DNA of 64,000 bases, taken from NCBI RefSeq assembly GCF_001425005.1, contig NZ_LMDB01000001.1, positions 64,393-128,392 of the forward strand, read 5' to 3'. A model generated the notes under the pieces. That model was not told the DNA's origin. It searched no databases and saw only the letters and a program-made list of their open reading frames with translations. The translations under genes were made by a program, and so were the position numbers. This stretch comes from Duganella sp. Root336D2. Lineage in GTDB: Bacteria > Pseudomonadota > Gammaproteobacteria > Burkholderiales > Burkholderiaceae_D. Shown piece by piece: positions 29,343 through 38,139 of the stretch. The first letter of the stretch is position 1, and every line of letters starts with the position of its first letter.

Positions 29343-30029
29343 TTATTTGCGGCTGAGGTGCTTGCGGATCTGTTCCGCTATCCACGGTTTTTGGGCGCGA
29401 ACAGCAAATTCGGCGGCATTCTCGCCCCAGGCACGGTCTTTCAGGGTGGCGTTGGCGCCCTCTTCCAGCAGCAACTGGACAGCGTCTTCCTGCCCTTCGC
29501 GGGCGGCCAGCATCAGGGGCGTGGTGCCGGTCGGCGACGTGGCGTCGATGGCGGCGTGGCGCTCGAGCAGCAGCTTCATGATGTCCAGGTCGCCGGCGGC
29601 GGCGGCGTAATGCAGGGCGGTCCAGCCGGGACGGTTGATTTGTGCGCCTTTTTCCAGCAATGCCAGCACGGCAGGCTTGTTCTTTTGGAAAGCCGCCATT
29701 AACAGAGCGGTATTGCCATTGGAGGCTTGCTCGTCGACATTCAGCTTCGGATGGCTGAGCAGCACCTTGACGACCCGCATCGCGTCGTAGCGCAGGGCGA
29801 GTATCAGGCCGGTTTCAGCGCGCTCCGGGTCATGCAGGTTCGGGTCCAGGCCACGCGCGAGCACCGCTTTGACGGTGCGGTCATCGTTGATCTGGACGGC
29901 GCGGAAGAACGAGACTTTGTCGGCTTCAGCCTCGGTTTCGCCGGCTGCCGGGCTGGCGCCGGCCGGCCCGGTGAGCATCGCCAGCGCGGCCCCGGCCAGG
30001 AGGACCAATACCGAGCGGCGGCCGCCCAT
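29343..30029 (-). CDS. Ankyrin-repeat protein, exported
   Basis: 228 residues from the ATG at 30029, which overlaps the TatD stop as TGATG. A signal peptide (hydrophobic VLVLLAGAALAMLTGPAGA) is followed by about five ankyrin repeats between residues 45 and 215, e.g. NGNTALLMAAFQKNKPAVLA, GWTALHYAAAAGDLDIMKLL and GTTPLMLAAREGQEDAVQLL. It is a periplasmic protein-interaction module; the partner is unknown. A longer in-frame start exists but its translation is unlike protein. Confidence 0.85.
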   Translation of the reverse strand: MGGRRSVLVLLAGAALAMLTGPAGASPAAGETEAEADKVSFFRAVQINDDRTVKAVLARGLDPNLHDPERAETGLILALRYDAMRVVKVLLSHPKLNVDEQASNGNTALLMAAFQKNKPAVLALLEKGAQINRPGWTALHYAAAAGDLDIMKLLLERHAAIDATSPTGTTPLMLAAREGQEDAVQLLLEEGANATLKDRAWGENAAEFAVRAQKPWIAEQIRKHLSRK

Positions 30030-30808
30030 CAGGCGGCTGCCTTGAAGAGTTCGAAGAAGTTGGCCGAGGTCTGTTCGGCCACCTTTTCCAGCGGCACGCC
30101 CTTCAGCCTGGCGATGAATTCCGCCACGTGGGCCACATAGCCCGGCTCGTTCATCCTGCCACGGTACGGTACCGGCGCCAGGTAGGGCGAATCGGTCTCG
30201 ATCAGCATGCGTTCCAGCGGCACTTCCAGCGCCACGGCCTGCAGCTCCTTTGCGCTCTTGAAGGTGACGATGCCGGAGAAGGAAATATAGAAGCCCTGCT
30301 CCATCGAGGCGCGCGCAACGTCGAGCGACTCGGTAAAGCAGTGCATGACGCCGGCCACGCCACCATTGCCGGTGCCGGCGCCTTCCTCGCGCATGATGCG
30401 GATCGTGTCTTCCGAGGCGGAACGGGTGTGGATGATCAGGGGCTTGCGCGACTCGCGCGAGGCACGGATATGGGTGCGGAATCGTTCGCGCTGCCATTCC
30501 AGGTCGCCTTGCAAGCGGTAGTAGTCAAGGCCGGTTTCGCCGATAGCGACGATTTTCGGGTGCCTGGCCAGCTCCACGAGCTGTTCAACGCTGGGCTCAG
30601 GTGTGTCCTCGTAGTCAGGGTGGACGCCGACGGAAGCGTAAATGTGCGGATACTGCTCCGCCAGCGCCAGCACGCGCGGAAAATCGGGCAAGTCGACCGA
30701 AACGCATAGTGCGTGGCTGACCTTGTTTTCCGCCATCTTGGCGAGGATTTCTGGCATCCGGGCAGACAGTTCCGGGAAGTCAATATGGCAATGGGAATCG
30801 ATAAACAT
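30029..30808 (-). CDS. TatD-family metal-dependent hydrolase (YcfH-like)
   Basis: 259 residues with the TatD metal ligands in order: DSHCHID near the start, IGETGLDYYR, LIIHTRSA, MHCFTES and IETDSPYLAP. Members are deoxyribonucleases or related hydrolases in the cytosol. In E. coli ycfH follows holB; here it is still downstream of holB-pilZ but separated by a GNAT gene and an opposite-strand coiled-coil gene. The ankyrin gene is coupled to its stop codon. Confidence 0.93.
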   Translation of the reverse strand: MFIDSHCHIDFPELSARMPEILAKMAENKVSHALCVSVDLPDFPRVLALAEQYPHIYASVGVHPDYEDTPEPSVEQLVELARHPKIVAIGETGLDYYRLQGDLEWQRERFRTHIRASRESRKPLIIHTRSASEDTIRIMREEGAGTGNGGVAGVMHCFTESLDVARASMEQGFYISFSGIVTFKSAKELQAVALEVPLERMLIETDSPYLAPVPYRGRMNEPGYVAHVAEFIARLKGVPLEKVAEQTSANFFELFKAAA

Positions 30809-30919
30809 TCCGGCATTCTATCGAAAACTGCGGAACTTTTCCTGATCCCGGCAGTCCAATGCCAACACCAAACCAACTTGGCCGCGCCACAGAAGCCCAA
30901 ACAGCTCAATGGAGGCACC

Positions 30920-31624
30920 ATGGACATCGAGGAACGCATGTCAAAAGCGGAATCCGAAATTGCAGCATTGAAAGAAGGGCAAAGATCACTACTTCAGGGA
31001 CAGGCCGAGCTGCGGGCGACCATGGAACGCGGCTTCATTGAACAGCGAACTGCTATGGCCGAGTTGCGTGGCCACATGGACGCAGGCTTCGTCGAGCATC
31101 GAAAGGCCATGGAGGCAGGCTTCACCGAGCATCGAAAAGCGATGGAAGCAGGCTTCGCGGCAGAGCGTACTGCGCGCGCTGAGCAGCGCTCCGCAATCGA
31201 GGCAGGCTTCGCGGAGGAGCGAGCCGCTCGCGCCGAGCTGCGGACCGCCATGGAAGCAGGCTTCGCGGAGGAACGTGCCGCTCGCGCTGAGCTGCGGACC
31301 GCCATGGAAACAGGCTTCGCGGAAGAGCGAGCCGCTCGCGCAGAGAGCCGGTCCGCCATGGAAGCAGGTTTCATTGAGCATCGAAAGGCGATGGAAGCGG
31401 GCTTCGCGGCAGAGCGAGCTGCACGCGCTGAGGAGCGCGCCACTTATGCAGAGCACCGGTCCGGCATGGAACGCGGTTCGAGCGAGGAACGCGCTGCACG
31501 GGCGGAATCAATCAAGGAACTACGCCAGGAGATGCAGCGCGGATTCCGGTGGACGTTCAGCGCCTTGCTCTCAATCCTGGCACTGGTGCTGGGCATCATT
31601 GCCCGACTGACGGGGACCTTTTAA
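30920..31624 (+). CDS. Hendecad/heptad-repeat coiled-coil protein with C-terminal membrane anchor
   Basis: 234 residues. After a 34-residue lead-in, residues about 35-204 are built of repeats starting with MEAGF or a variant (e.g. MEAGFAEERAARAELRTA, MEAGFIEHRKA). Successive units are 18, 11, 11, 18, 18, 18, 18, 11, 25 and 22 residues long. All but the last fit 11+7n and the last is two hendecads, as expected for a continuous coiled coil mixing hendecads and heptads. A single hydrophobic helix (FSALLSILALVLGIIARL) ends the protein. The ATG has GGAGG four bases upstream. It is on the opposite strand from all neighbours. Function unknown; a membrane-tethered rod is the simplest reading. Confidence 0.8.
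   Translation: MDIEERMSKAESEIAALKEGQRSLLQGQAELRATMERGFIEQRTAMAELRGHMDAGFVEHRKAMEAGFTEHRKAMEAGFAAERTARAEQRSAIEAGFAEERAARAELRTAMEAGFAEERAARAELRTAMETGFAEERAARAESRSAMEAGFIEHRKAMEAGFAAERAARAEERATYAEHRSGMERGSSEERAARAESIKELRQEMQRGFRWTFSALLSILALVLGIIARLTGTF
31018..31485 (+). repeat. In-frame tandem repeats of 33 and 54 bp
   Basis: DNA repeats encoding the MEAGF units. The units near 31199-31342 are nearly identical at DNA level (shared GGCTTCGCGGAGGA(G/A)CG core), which points to recent duplication and probable length variation between strains. Confidence 0.8.
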
Positions 31625-31651
31625 TGGGCCCGAGCCTTGCCGCACTCTAAG

Positions 31652-32173
31652 TCACGCAACACGCTTGCCGAGGATGACCAGGTCGCGCTCAATGCCGTCG
31701 AGATTGGCGACGCGCGGCAATTTGGCCCAGGTCTCGAAACCGAATTTTTCAAACAGCGCCAACGAAGCTTTGTTGTGCCCGAAGATGAAGCCGAGCACGG
31801 TGTGCACGTTCACCTGCGGCGCAAAATCAATCGCCTCCTGCAGCGCGTAGCGGCCAACACCCTTTCCGCGCCAGGTTTCATCGATGTAGATCGAGACTTC
31901 CGCGGTGCCCGAATAGGCCGGGCGGCCGTAGAAGTTCGAGTACGAAATCCAGCCGATAATGCCATCCCTGCCGCCCTCTTCGATCACCCACAAAGGCCGC
32001 CGTTCCGGCTGGTGCTCGTTGAACCACGCCAGGCGCGATGCGACCGACACCGGCTCGGTATCGGCAGTCACCTCACGGGAGGCAATGGTGCTGTTGTAGA
32101 TCGCGACAATGGCGGGCAGGTCGCCGAGCGTGGCAAGACGGTGGCGAAAATTCGAGTGGCGCAACTTCGTCAT
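31652..32173 (-). CDS. GNAT acetyltransferase, phosphinothricin-type
   Basis: 173 residues. The N-terminal LATLGDLPAIVAIYNSTIAS and the acetyl-CoA loop IDETWRGKGVGRYAL, followed by GHNKASLALFEKFGFE, place it in the PAT/bar-like GNAT group that acetylates small amines such as phosphinothricin or methionine sulfoximine. The substrate is not certain. It sits 3 bp downstream of pilZ on the same strand and may be cotranscribed. Confidence 0.88.
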   Translation of the reverse strand: MTKLRHSNFRHRLATLGDLPAIVAIYNSTIASREVTADTEPVSVASRLAWFNEHQPERRPLWVIEEGGRDGIIGWISYSNFYGRPAYSGTAEVSIYIDETWRGKGVGRYALQEAIDFAPQVNVHTVLGFIFGHNKASLALFEKFGFETWAKLPRVANLDGIERDLVILGKRVA

Positions 32174-32176
32174 TCG

Positions 32177-32554
32177 TTAAAGCGTGTGGGTGGCCCGGGA
32201 CGAGCGCAGCGCAGCGCCCAGGATTTCTTCGATACGCAGGCGGGTACGGGTACCTGTCTCGTCGTCTGGGAAATGCACGCCGATACCTTGCGTCTTGTTG
32301 TTGGCCGCACCGGGCGGCGTGATCCAGACCACCTTGCCGGCAATCGCGTATTTGGCCGGGTCGTCCATCAGCGTCAGCAGCAGATAAATTTCATCGCCAA
32401 TCTTGTACGGCTTCTGGGTCGGCACGAACATGCCGCCATGCTTCAGGAAAGGCATATAGGCCGCATACAGGGCCGCCTTTTCCTTGATTGCGAGGGACAA
32501 CACCGTCGGCCGGTTGACAGCCGCGGTGCCTGGATCGTTAGGGCTTGCGCTCAT
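32177..32554 (-). CDS. pilZ: Type IV pilus assembly protein PilZ
   Basis: 125 residues, a single PilZ domain with GGMFVPTQKPYKIGDEIYLL and the conserved GKVVWITP and GIGVHF blocks. Like the original T4P PilZ it lacks a clear RxxxR c-di-GMP-binding motif, so it probably works through protein contacts (PilB, FimX in related bacteria). Its place directly after holB is the arrangement in Pseudomonas and many betaproteobacteria. Confidence 0.92.
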   Translation of the reverse strand: MSASPNDPGTAAVNRPTVLSLAIKEKAALYAAYMPFLKHGGMFVPTQKPYKIGDEIYLLLTLMDDPAKYAIAGKVVWITPPGAANNKTQGIGVHFPDDETGTRTRLRIEEILGAALRSSRATHTL

Positions 32555-32566
32555 TTTTTCCTTTCT

Positions 32567-33586
32567 TCAGCTACAGCAAGCAGTGTAGTCAAGAAGCATA
32601 TCTTCAATAAACAGTTTCGGCGACAGCGGATGGTCGGACGTCGCGCGCCGTTCGTTGGCGCCCTTGAGCGCTCCCATCAGGCGGCTGATGTTCACCTTGT
32701 CCGCCAGTCCGGCCAGCTCACGCTGGTACCGGGGATAATAACGGATGTTACCTGCAAGTTTGTACGAAAACAGGTCGTAAAGCCAGCGTTGTTGCCACGA
32801 AACCAAGGAAGTAAGTGGCACTTTCTGCAATTTGTCGGCAGTTTTCAAGGCGCCTTCCACGCTGGGATGGGCCAGGTACTGCAGGAATGCGTCCAATTCT
32901 TCGCGATTGCCGGTTTCTGAGGCAGCCACGGCGGCCAGCGGCGAACCGCCCTGCTCGCGCAGCCAGCTGTCGGCGTCCGGCACGCCCTGCTCCCTGAGCC
33001 AGGCCAGCGCTTCAGCGTAGGACGGCATCGGCATGGCAAACTTGCGGCAGCGCGACAGGATGGTCGGCAGCACGCGGTCCAGCCCGTTGGAGGAGAGCAG
33101 GAACACGGTGCCAGGCGGCGGTTCTTCCAGCGTTTTCAGCAAGGCGTTCGAGGCCGGCATGTTCAGCGCTTCAGCCGGATACAGCACCACCACGCGCAAG
33201 CCCTGGCGGTGGGTGGAAATATTCATGAAATCGGCCAGGGCGCGGATCTGCTCGATCTTGATTTCCTTGGAGGGCGCTTTCTTGGCCGCCTTCTTGTCCT
33301 CGCCTTCCTCGCCCTCGCCTGCCTCATCTTCAAAAATCTCCGGCCGCACGCGGCGGTAGTCCGGGTGGCTGTGCTGCTGGAACCAGCCGCAGCTCGGGCA
33401 TTCGCCGCAGGCATGGCCGTCCGGACGGGCGTTTTCACACAGCAGCGACTGGGCGAACTGCTCGATGAAGGCCGCCTTGCCGATGCCGTTGGCGCCGTGG
33501 AACAGGATGGCGTGCGGCATCCTCTGGCGCAGCTGCTGCAGCTGCTGCCAGGCGCCTTGCTGCCACGGATAGACGTTGCCGCTCAA
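32567..33586 (-). CDS. holB: DNA polymerase III subunit delta-prime
   Basis: 339 residues of the clamp-loader delta-prime subunit: [16 protein letters not shown] (P-loop region), the zinc module [39 protein letters not shown] and the sensor-like [17 protein letters not shown]. An insertion rich in acidic and lysine residues ([18 protein letters not shown]) follows the zinc module. It overlaps tmk by four bases, giving the conserved tmk-holB pair. Confidence 0.95.
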   Translation of the reverse strand: MSGNVYPWQQGAWQQLQQLRQRMPHAILFHGANGIGKAAFIEQFAQSLLCENARPDGHACGECPSCGWFQQHSHPDYRRVRPEIFEDEAGEGEEGEDKKAAKKAPSKEIKIEQIRALADFMNISTHRQGLRVVVLYPAEALNMPASNALLKTLEEPPPGTVFLLSSNGLDRVLPTILSRCRKFAMPMPSYAEALAWLREQGVPDADSWLREQGGSPLAAVAASETGNREELDAFLQYLAHPSVEGALKTADKLQKVPLTSLVSWQQRWLYDLFSYKLAGNIRYYPRYQRELAGLADKVNISRLMGALKGANERRATSDHPLSPKLFIEDMLLDYTACCS

Positions 33587-34197
33587 GCAAGCGCTCCAAT
33601 AATCTTGGCCAGCTCGTCCTGGATGTCGGCAATGCTGCGGGTGGAATCGATGACGCGGAAGCGATGCGGCGCTTCAGCGGCGCGGCGCAGGTATTCGGCG
33701 CGGGTAGCCATGAAGAAATCAGCCTTCTCACGTTCAAAGCGGTCGAGGTCGCGCGTTGCATCCAGGCGCGCGCGCGCCACTTCCAGCGGCACGTCGAACA
33801 GGATAGTCAGGTCCGGTTCCAGGTTCGGGTGCACCCAGTGCGCCAGGATTTCCAGTTTTTCGCGCTCCAGGCCGCGGCCGCCGCCCTGGTAGGCGAAACT
33901 GGCATCGGTAAACCGGTCGGAAATAACCCAGGCGCCGCGTGCCAGGCCGGGCTCGATGACTTGCGCCACATGTTCGCGGCGGCTGGCAAATACCAGCAAG
34001 GTCTCGGTTTCGACGTGCATGGCTTCGTGCAGCCACAGTTCGCGCAGCTTTTCCCCGAGCGGGGTGCCGCCCGGTTCGCGCGAACTGACCAGTTCCAGGC
34101 CGCGTGCCTTGACCAGCTCGCCGACGAACTGGATATGGGTCGACTTGCCGGCACCGTCGATGCCTTCGAAAGTAATGAATTTACCGCGTTGTGTCAT
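33583..34197 (-). CDS. tmk: Thymidylate kinase
   Basis: 204 residues: P-loop [31 protein letters not shown](F/Y) motif in [18 protein letters not shown]. It phosphorylates dTMP to dTDP. It lies between mltG (adjacent, zero gap) and holB (overlapping), so the four genes mltG-tmk-holB-pilZ form one operon. Confidence 0.97.
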   Translation of the reverse strand: MTQRGKFITFEGIDGAGKSTHIQFVGELVKARGLELVSSREPGGTPLGEKLRELWLHEAMHVETETLLVFASRREHVAQVIEPGLARGAWVISDRFTDASFAYQGGGRGLEREKLEILAHWVHPNLEPDLTILFDVPLEVARARLDATRDLDRFEREKADFFMATRAEYLRRAAEAPHRFRVIDSTRSIADIQDELAKIIGALA

Positions 34198-35187
34198 TTA
34201 TTGTTTTTGGTACTGGTTGACCGCCCGGTTGTGGTCGGTCAGGTTATCGGAGAACTGGCTGGTGCCATTGCCGCGCGCCACAAAATACAGCGCGCCGGAC
34301 TTGGCCGGGGCCAGCGCCGCCGTCAGCGAGCCCACGCCCGGCAGCGAAATCGGGGTCGGTGGCAGGCCGACCCGCATATACGTATTGTAGGGGGTGTCGG
34401 TCTCCAGGTCCTTCTTGCGGATATTGCCGTCGAACTTGGGCCCGATGCCGTAAATTACGGTCGGGTCGGTCTGCAGCAGCATGCCCAGCTTGAGGCGATT
34501 GACGAATACAGCCGCAATCATATTGCGTTCGGACTTCTGGCCGGTTTCCTTTTCCACGATGGAAGCCATGGTCAGCGCCTCGTACGGGGTCTTGTAGGGC
34601 AAGCCGGAATCGCGCTTTTCCCAGGCCTCGTCCAAGCGCTTCATCAGCATGCTGTGCGATTGGCGGAAAATGGCCAGCTCGCTTGAATTTTTGGCAAACA
34701 GATAAGTATCGGGGAAGAACAGGCCTTCCGGATCCTTGAAATCAGGATTGATGCGCGCCATCAGTTCGCGGTCGCTCAACTCGGCGGTATCGTGCTTCAG
34801 GCCGGTATGCGCGGCGATCGCCTGGCGCATCTGGCGGAAGGTCCAGCCTTCGATGATTGTCAGCGATTCCTGGGCGAATTCACCGCGCACCAGCTGGTCG
34901 ATCAGGCGCATTGGGGTCGTGCCAGGCTTCAGCTCGTACGTGCCAGCTTTTAGCTGTCCGCTCTTGCCGGTCACGCGTGCCAGCAGGTTGAACATCAGGG
35001 GCTGGATCGGCACCCCGGCGGCGGCCATCTGCTGGCCGGCCGCACTGGCGCCGCTGCCTTTGCTGATGGTGAATTCAATGGCAGGTTCCTGGCCAATGAC
35101 AGGTTGGCCCGCCCACCAGGCGAATCCGCCCACGGCCCCGGCCGCGGCCAATATTACCAGTGTGATCGACTTCTTAATAAACGCCAT
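34198..35187 (-). CDS. mltG: Endolytic murein transglycosylase MltG
   Basis: 329 residues from the ATG at 35187 (a TTG two codons upstream is less likely). One N-terminal membrane helix (SITLVILAAAGAVGGFAWWA), a LysM-like region (GSGASAAGQQMAAAGVPIQP) and the YceG catalytic domain with Glu212 in MASIVEKETG and the LGMLLQTDPTVIYG block. It cuts nascent glycan strands at the inner membrane and so sets their length. First gene of the mltG-tmk-holB-pilZ unit, divergent from ygfZ. Confidence 0.95.
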   Translation of the reverse strand: MAFIKKSITLVILAAAGAVGGFAWWAGQPVIGQEPAIEFTISKGSGASAAGQQMAAAGVPIQPLMFNLLARVTGKSGQLKAGTYELKPGTTPMRLIDQLVRGEFAQESLTIIEGWTFRQMRQAIAAHTGLKHDTAELSDRELMARINPDFKDPEGLFFPDTYLFAKNSSELAIFRQSHSMLMKRLDEAWEKRDSGLPYKTPYEALTMASIVEKETGQKSERNMIAAVFVNRLKLGMLLQTDPTVIYGIGPKFDGNIRKKDLETDTPYNTYMRVGLPPTPISLPGVGSLTAALAPAKSGALYFVARGNGTSQFSDNLTDHNRAVNQYQKQ

Positions 35188-35279
35188 TTCCAAATGCCCG
35201 TTCGATAATCCAATCTTGAACCAGTTCCAGCCTGGACGACAGCGTTTTCCAAGCCCCGGCGCAATTTGCGCAGGATCAC

Positions 35280-35285
35280 TATAAT
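35280..35285 (+). promoter_or_regulatory. Candidate -10 element (TATAAT) for ygfZ
   Basis: Perfect TATAAT 45 bp before the ygfZ start, in the 143-bp gap between ygfZ and mltG. No convincing -35 hexamer 16-18 bp upstream. Confidence 0.35.
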
Positions 35286-35330
35286 GAAGGCCGTAATAAT
35301 AATGCTTTCATCGCCAGAATACGGAACTTT

Positions 35331-36338
35331 ATGAATAACTGGAATCAACTTTTGACACAGGAACAAGAATCCCTGACCACCAGCCAGCTCGCGACCGGTT
35401 TTGTCGCCGCGCTGACTGACCAGGGCCTGATCGCCTTCAGCGGCGAAGAATCGGCCAGTTTCCTGCATAACCAGTTGACCAATGACGTCGAACACCTGGG
35501 CCTGGACGACGTCCGCCTGGCCGGCTATTGCTCGCCCAAGGGGCGCATGCTGGCGTCCTTCCTGATGTGGAAGAGCGATGATTCGGTCTTCCTGCAGTTG
35601 CCGCGCGCCATCCAGCCGGCAGTGCAGAAACGTTTGCAGATGTTCATCCTGCGCAGCAAGACCAAGCCAGCCGACGTGACCGAGCAGTACGTGACGCTGG
35701 CCATTGGCGGCGGCGATGCCGAGGCGGTGCTGCAGACCTGGTTCGACGTACTGCCGGCCAAACCGTTCAGCAAGATCGATCATCCGCTGGGTACCGTACT
35801 GCGCGTGGCCGACGCTTTCGGCGCGCCGCGCTACCTGTGGCTGGCATCGGCTGAAACCGCATCGATGGCGGCATCGATGCTGAAGGACCGCCTGCTGGTT
35901 GGCGGCAACGAGGCCTGGCGCCTGTCCGAGATCCATGCCGGCATACCGCAGGTGGGCCCGGGCACGCAGGAGCAGTTCGTGCCGCAGATGGTCAATTTCG
36001 AACTGCTGGGCGGGGTGAATTTCAAAAAAGGCTGCTATCCAGGCCAGGAAATCGTGGCGCGCAGCCAATACCTGGGCAAACTGAAGCGCCGTACCGCTTT
36101 GGCTACGATTGCCGACGCCGCGGCAGCGCCAGGCTCTGAAGTCTTTTCGCCGGCCGATCCGGAGCAACCGTGCGGCATGGTGGTCAACGCCGCGCGCAAT
36201 GGCGCGGGCGGGGTCGATGCCCTGGTGGAAATGAAGCTGGAAGCGCTGGAAACTGGCGACGTGCGCTTTGGCTCTGCCAGCGGACCGGCCTTGCAGTTCA
36301 AGCCCCTGCCCTACGCGCTGGATAAGCTCGACGTCTGA
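35331..36338 (+). CDS. ygfZ: Folate-binding YgfZ protein (iron-sulfur enzyme maintenance)
   Basis: 335 residues with the GcvT-like fold. The hallmark KGCYPGQEIVAR (normally K-G-C-Y-x-G-Q-E) is near residue 232. YgfZ/IBA57 proteins bind folate and help repair or maintain certain 4Fe-4S enzymes such as MiaB. DUF4936 and NRDE genes follow with gaps of 2 bp and an overlap of 10 bp, so the three are likely one transcript. Confidence 0.93.
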   Translation: MNNWNQLLTQEQESLTTSQLATGFVAALTDQGLIAFSGEESASFLHNQLTNDVEHLGLDDVRLAGYCSPKGRMLASFLMWKSDDSVFLQLPRAIQPAVQKRLQMFILRSKTKPADVTEQYVTLAIGGGDAEAVLQTWFDVLPAKPFSKIDHPLGTVLRVADAFGAPRYLWLASAETASMAASMLKDRLLVGGNEAWRLSEIHAGIPQVGPGTQEQFVPQMVNFELLGGVNFKKGCYPGQEIVARSQYLGKLKRRTALATIADAAAAPGSEVFSPADPEQPCGMVVNAARNGAGGVDALVEMKLEALETGDVRFGSASGPALQFKPLPYALDKLDV

Positions 36339-36340
36339 AC

Positions 36341-36631
36341 ATGGACATCTACGTGTATTACAAGGTGCAGGCCGCCCAGGCGGCTGGCCTGCAGGGGGCA
36401 GTTTTCGCCATGCAGGCGGCGTTGTCGGCGGCGCATGGCGTGGTGGCGCAGCTCAAGCGGCGCCCTGAGGCGCCGGAAGGCGTGCAGACCTGGATGGAGG
36501 TTTATCCTGCGGTGGCCGGCCTTCCGTTCCTGGCTGCCCTCAATGCGGCCGTGGCTGAAGCGGGGCTGGCGCGCTGGATCTCCGGGCCGCGCCACGTTGA
36601 AATCTTTGAGGATTTGCCGCCATGTGCCTGA
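36341..36631 (+). CDS. DUF4936 family protein
   Basis: 96 residues starting MDIYVYYKVQ, with conserved QTWMEVYP and GPRHVEIFEDL blocks that I associate with DUF4936. Small and cytosolic. Function unknown. It follows ygfZ by 2 bp and its end overlaps the NRDE gene. Confidence 0.8.
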   Translation: MDIYVYYKVQAAQAAGLQGAVFAMQAALSAAHGVVAQLKRRPEAPEGVQTWMEVYPAVAGLPFLAALNAAVAEAGLARWISGPRHVEIFEDLPPCA

Positions 36632-37440
36632 TAGTTTTCGCCTGGCAGGTGGTGCCTGGCGTACCGCTGATAGCGGCCGCCAACCGTGATGAATTCTATG
36701 ACCGTGATACCACGCCGGCTGCGCCATGGCCGGACGCGCCGCATATCTACGCTGGACGCGACCTCAAGGCCGGCGGGAGCTGGATGGGCATCACGCGGCA
36801 CGGGGCGGCAAGCGCGCCGCAATCAATGCCGCGGGCAGACTGCGGCGGCGGCGACACCCCGGCGGCCGGCGCCGGCACAATTGCGGGCGGGCCCTCGCGC
36901 TTTGCTGCGATCACCAATGTGCGCAATCCGCAGGAGCACAACCCGCTGGCGCCATCGCGCGGGCAGCTGGTGGCCGGCTTCCTGGCCGGCGCCATGACGG
37001 CGCGGGAGTATGTAGCGCAGATCGCAGCGGGCGCCGGGGAATATAACGGCTTCAACCTGGTCCTGTGCGACGGCAAGGAACTGGTCTGGTATTCGAACAA
37101 GGGAGCGCACGACCCGCGCAACGGCAGGCCGCTGGAGCCGGGGATTTATGGCCTGTCGAACGCCCTGCTCGACTCGGCCTGGCCGAAAGTGCTGAAGACC
37201 AAGGCGCAATTTGCCAGCCTGCTTTGCCTCGGCGCGCCCGAAGACGCCTACTTCGAGATGCTGTCCGACACCACCCGTGCGCCGGACATGCGCCTGCCGG
37301 AAACCGGCGTCCCGCTGGAACTGGAACGGCTGCTGTCAGCCGTGAAGATCGAATCGCCGAATTACGGCACACGCAGCTCCACCGTCGTCAAGCTGTACGC
37401 GGACGCCCCGGCGGAACTGCACGAACTCCAGATCCGTTAA
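36622..37440 (+). CDS. NRDE/TANGO2-family protein
   Basis: 272 residues starting MCLIVFAW, with the family-naming AANRDEFYDRDT motif and GGSWMGITRHG. The second residue Cys could act as an N-terminal nucleophile as in related Ntn hydrolases. TANGO2-type proteins have been linked to heme or lipid handling, but bacterial roles are not settled. It overlaps the DUF4936 gene by 10 bp. Confidence 0.88.
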   Translation: MCLIVFAWQVVPGVPLIAAANRDEFYDRDTTPAAPWPDAPHIYAGRDLKAGGSWMGITRHGAASAPQSMPRADCGGGDTPAAGAGTIAGGPSRFAAITNVRNPQEHNPLAPSRGQLVAGFLAGAMTAREYVAQIAAGAGEYNGFNLVLCDGKELVWYSNKGAHDPRNGRPLEPGIYGLSNALLDSAWPKVLKTKAQFASLLCLGAPEDAYFEMLSDTTRAPDMRLPETGVPLELERLLSAVKIESPNYGTRSSTVVKLYADAPAELHELQIR

Positions 37441-37694
37441 GGGAGCTGCTCGCGCACGCAGGAAGGCTTTTCCTTGCCCTGGCGGGAGCAGGAAATCAGG
37501 GTGCGGGTGCCGGTGTCGATGGCGTAGAAATGGGTCGGGCCGTTGGCCGTGGCCGGCGCCGCGGCGGCGGCCGGCCATTGCATGCCCACGCTGCCCACCT
37601 GGGCCTGCGCGACCTGGATCGGGCTGATGGAACCGGCGAGGAAGCCCGCGCCAAACACTGCGCAAACTCCAAGCGCGATGATCGAACGTTTCAT
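37437..37694 (-). CDS. Small secreted or membrane-anchored hypothetical protein
   Basis: 85 residues from the ATG at 37694, six bases after AGGAG. An N-terminal hydrophobic segment (SIIALGVCAVFGAGFLAG) can act as signal or anchor. The short exported part contains an Ala-rich linker, a strand FYAIDTGTRTLISCSRQG and one further Cys that could form a disulfide. Not recognised. Its stop overlaps the NRDE gene stop tail to tail. Confidence 0.72.
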   Translation of the reverse strand: MKRSIIALGVCAVFGAGFLAGSISPIQVAQAQVGSVGMQWPAAAAAPATANGPTHFYAIDTGTRTLISCSRQGKEKPSCVREQLP

Positions 37695-37703
37695 TTTCAA
37701 CTC

Positions 37704-38126
37704 CTAGAATTCGTAGTGCATTTCGATGTGGGGAATGCCCGCTTCGTGGAAGACATCACCCGCCATGGCGAAGCCGTGGGCCAGGTAGAACTCCGCCGCA
37801 TGGGTCTGGGCGCTGAGGACAACCTTCTGGTCGCCGCGCTCGCGGGCCCTTTGCATCAGGCCTTTGAGGATGGCGCCGCCGACGCCTGCGCCGCGCGCGC
37901 TACTCAGCACCGCCATGCGGCCAATGTGGCCGTCAGGCAGCAGGCGGCCGGTGCCGAGCGGCTTGCCGTCAGCATCGTAAGCCACCGCATGCAGGCAGGC
38001 GACATCCCTGTCGTCCATTTCGAGGTCGGCAGGAACGTTCTGTTCCTGCACGAAGACTTCCATGCGGATCGGTTTTGCATCGGCCTGCATGGCAGCCCAA
38101 TCGCCAAAGCGGAGTGTTGTCGTCAT
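37704..38126 (-). CDS. GNAT acetyltransferase (ElaA/YjcF-like)
   Basis: 140 residues (an ATG three codons upstream at 38135 is an alternative). RMEVFVQEQNVPADLEMDD near the N-terminus and the acetyl-CoA loop RMAVLSSARGAGVGGAILKG are typical of YjcF/ElaA-like GNATs. Substrate unknown. Nine bp upstream of the small secreted protein gene on the same strand. Confidence 0.88.
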   Translation of the reverse strand: MTTTLRFGDWAAMQADAKPIRMEVFVQEQNVPADLEMDDRDVACLHAVAYDADGKPLGTGRLLPDGHIGRMAVLSSARGAGVGGAILKGLMQRARERGDQKVVLSAQTHAAEFYLAHGFAMAGDVFHEAGIPHIEMHYEF

Positions 38127-38139
38127 GCCGCGCATTCTC

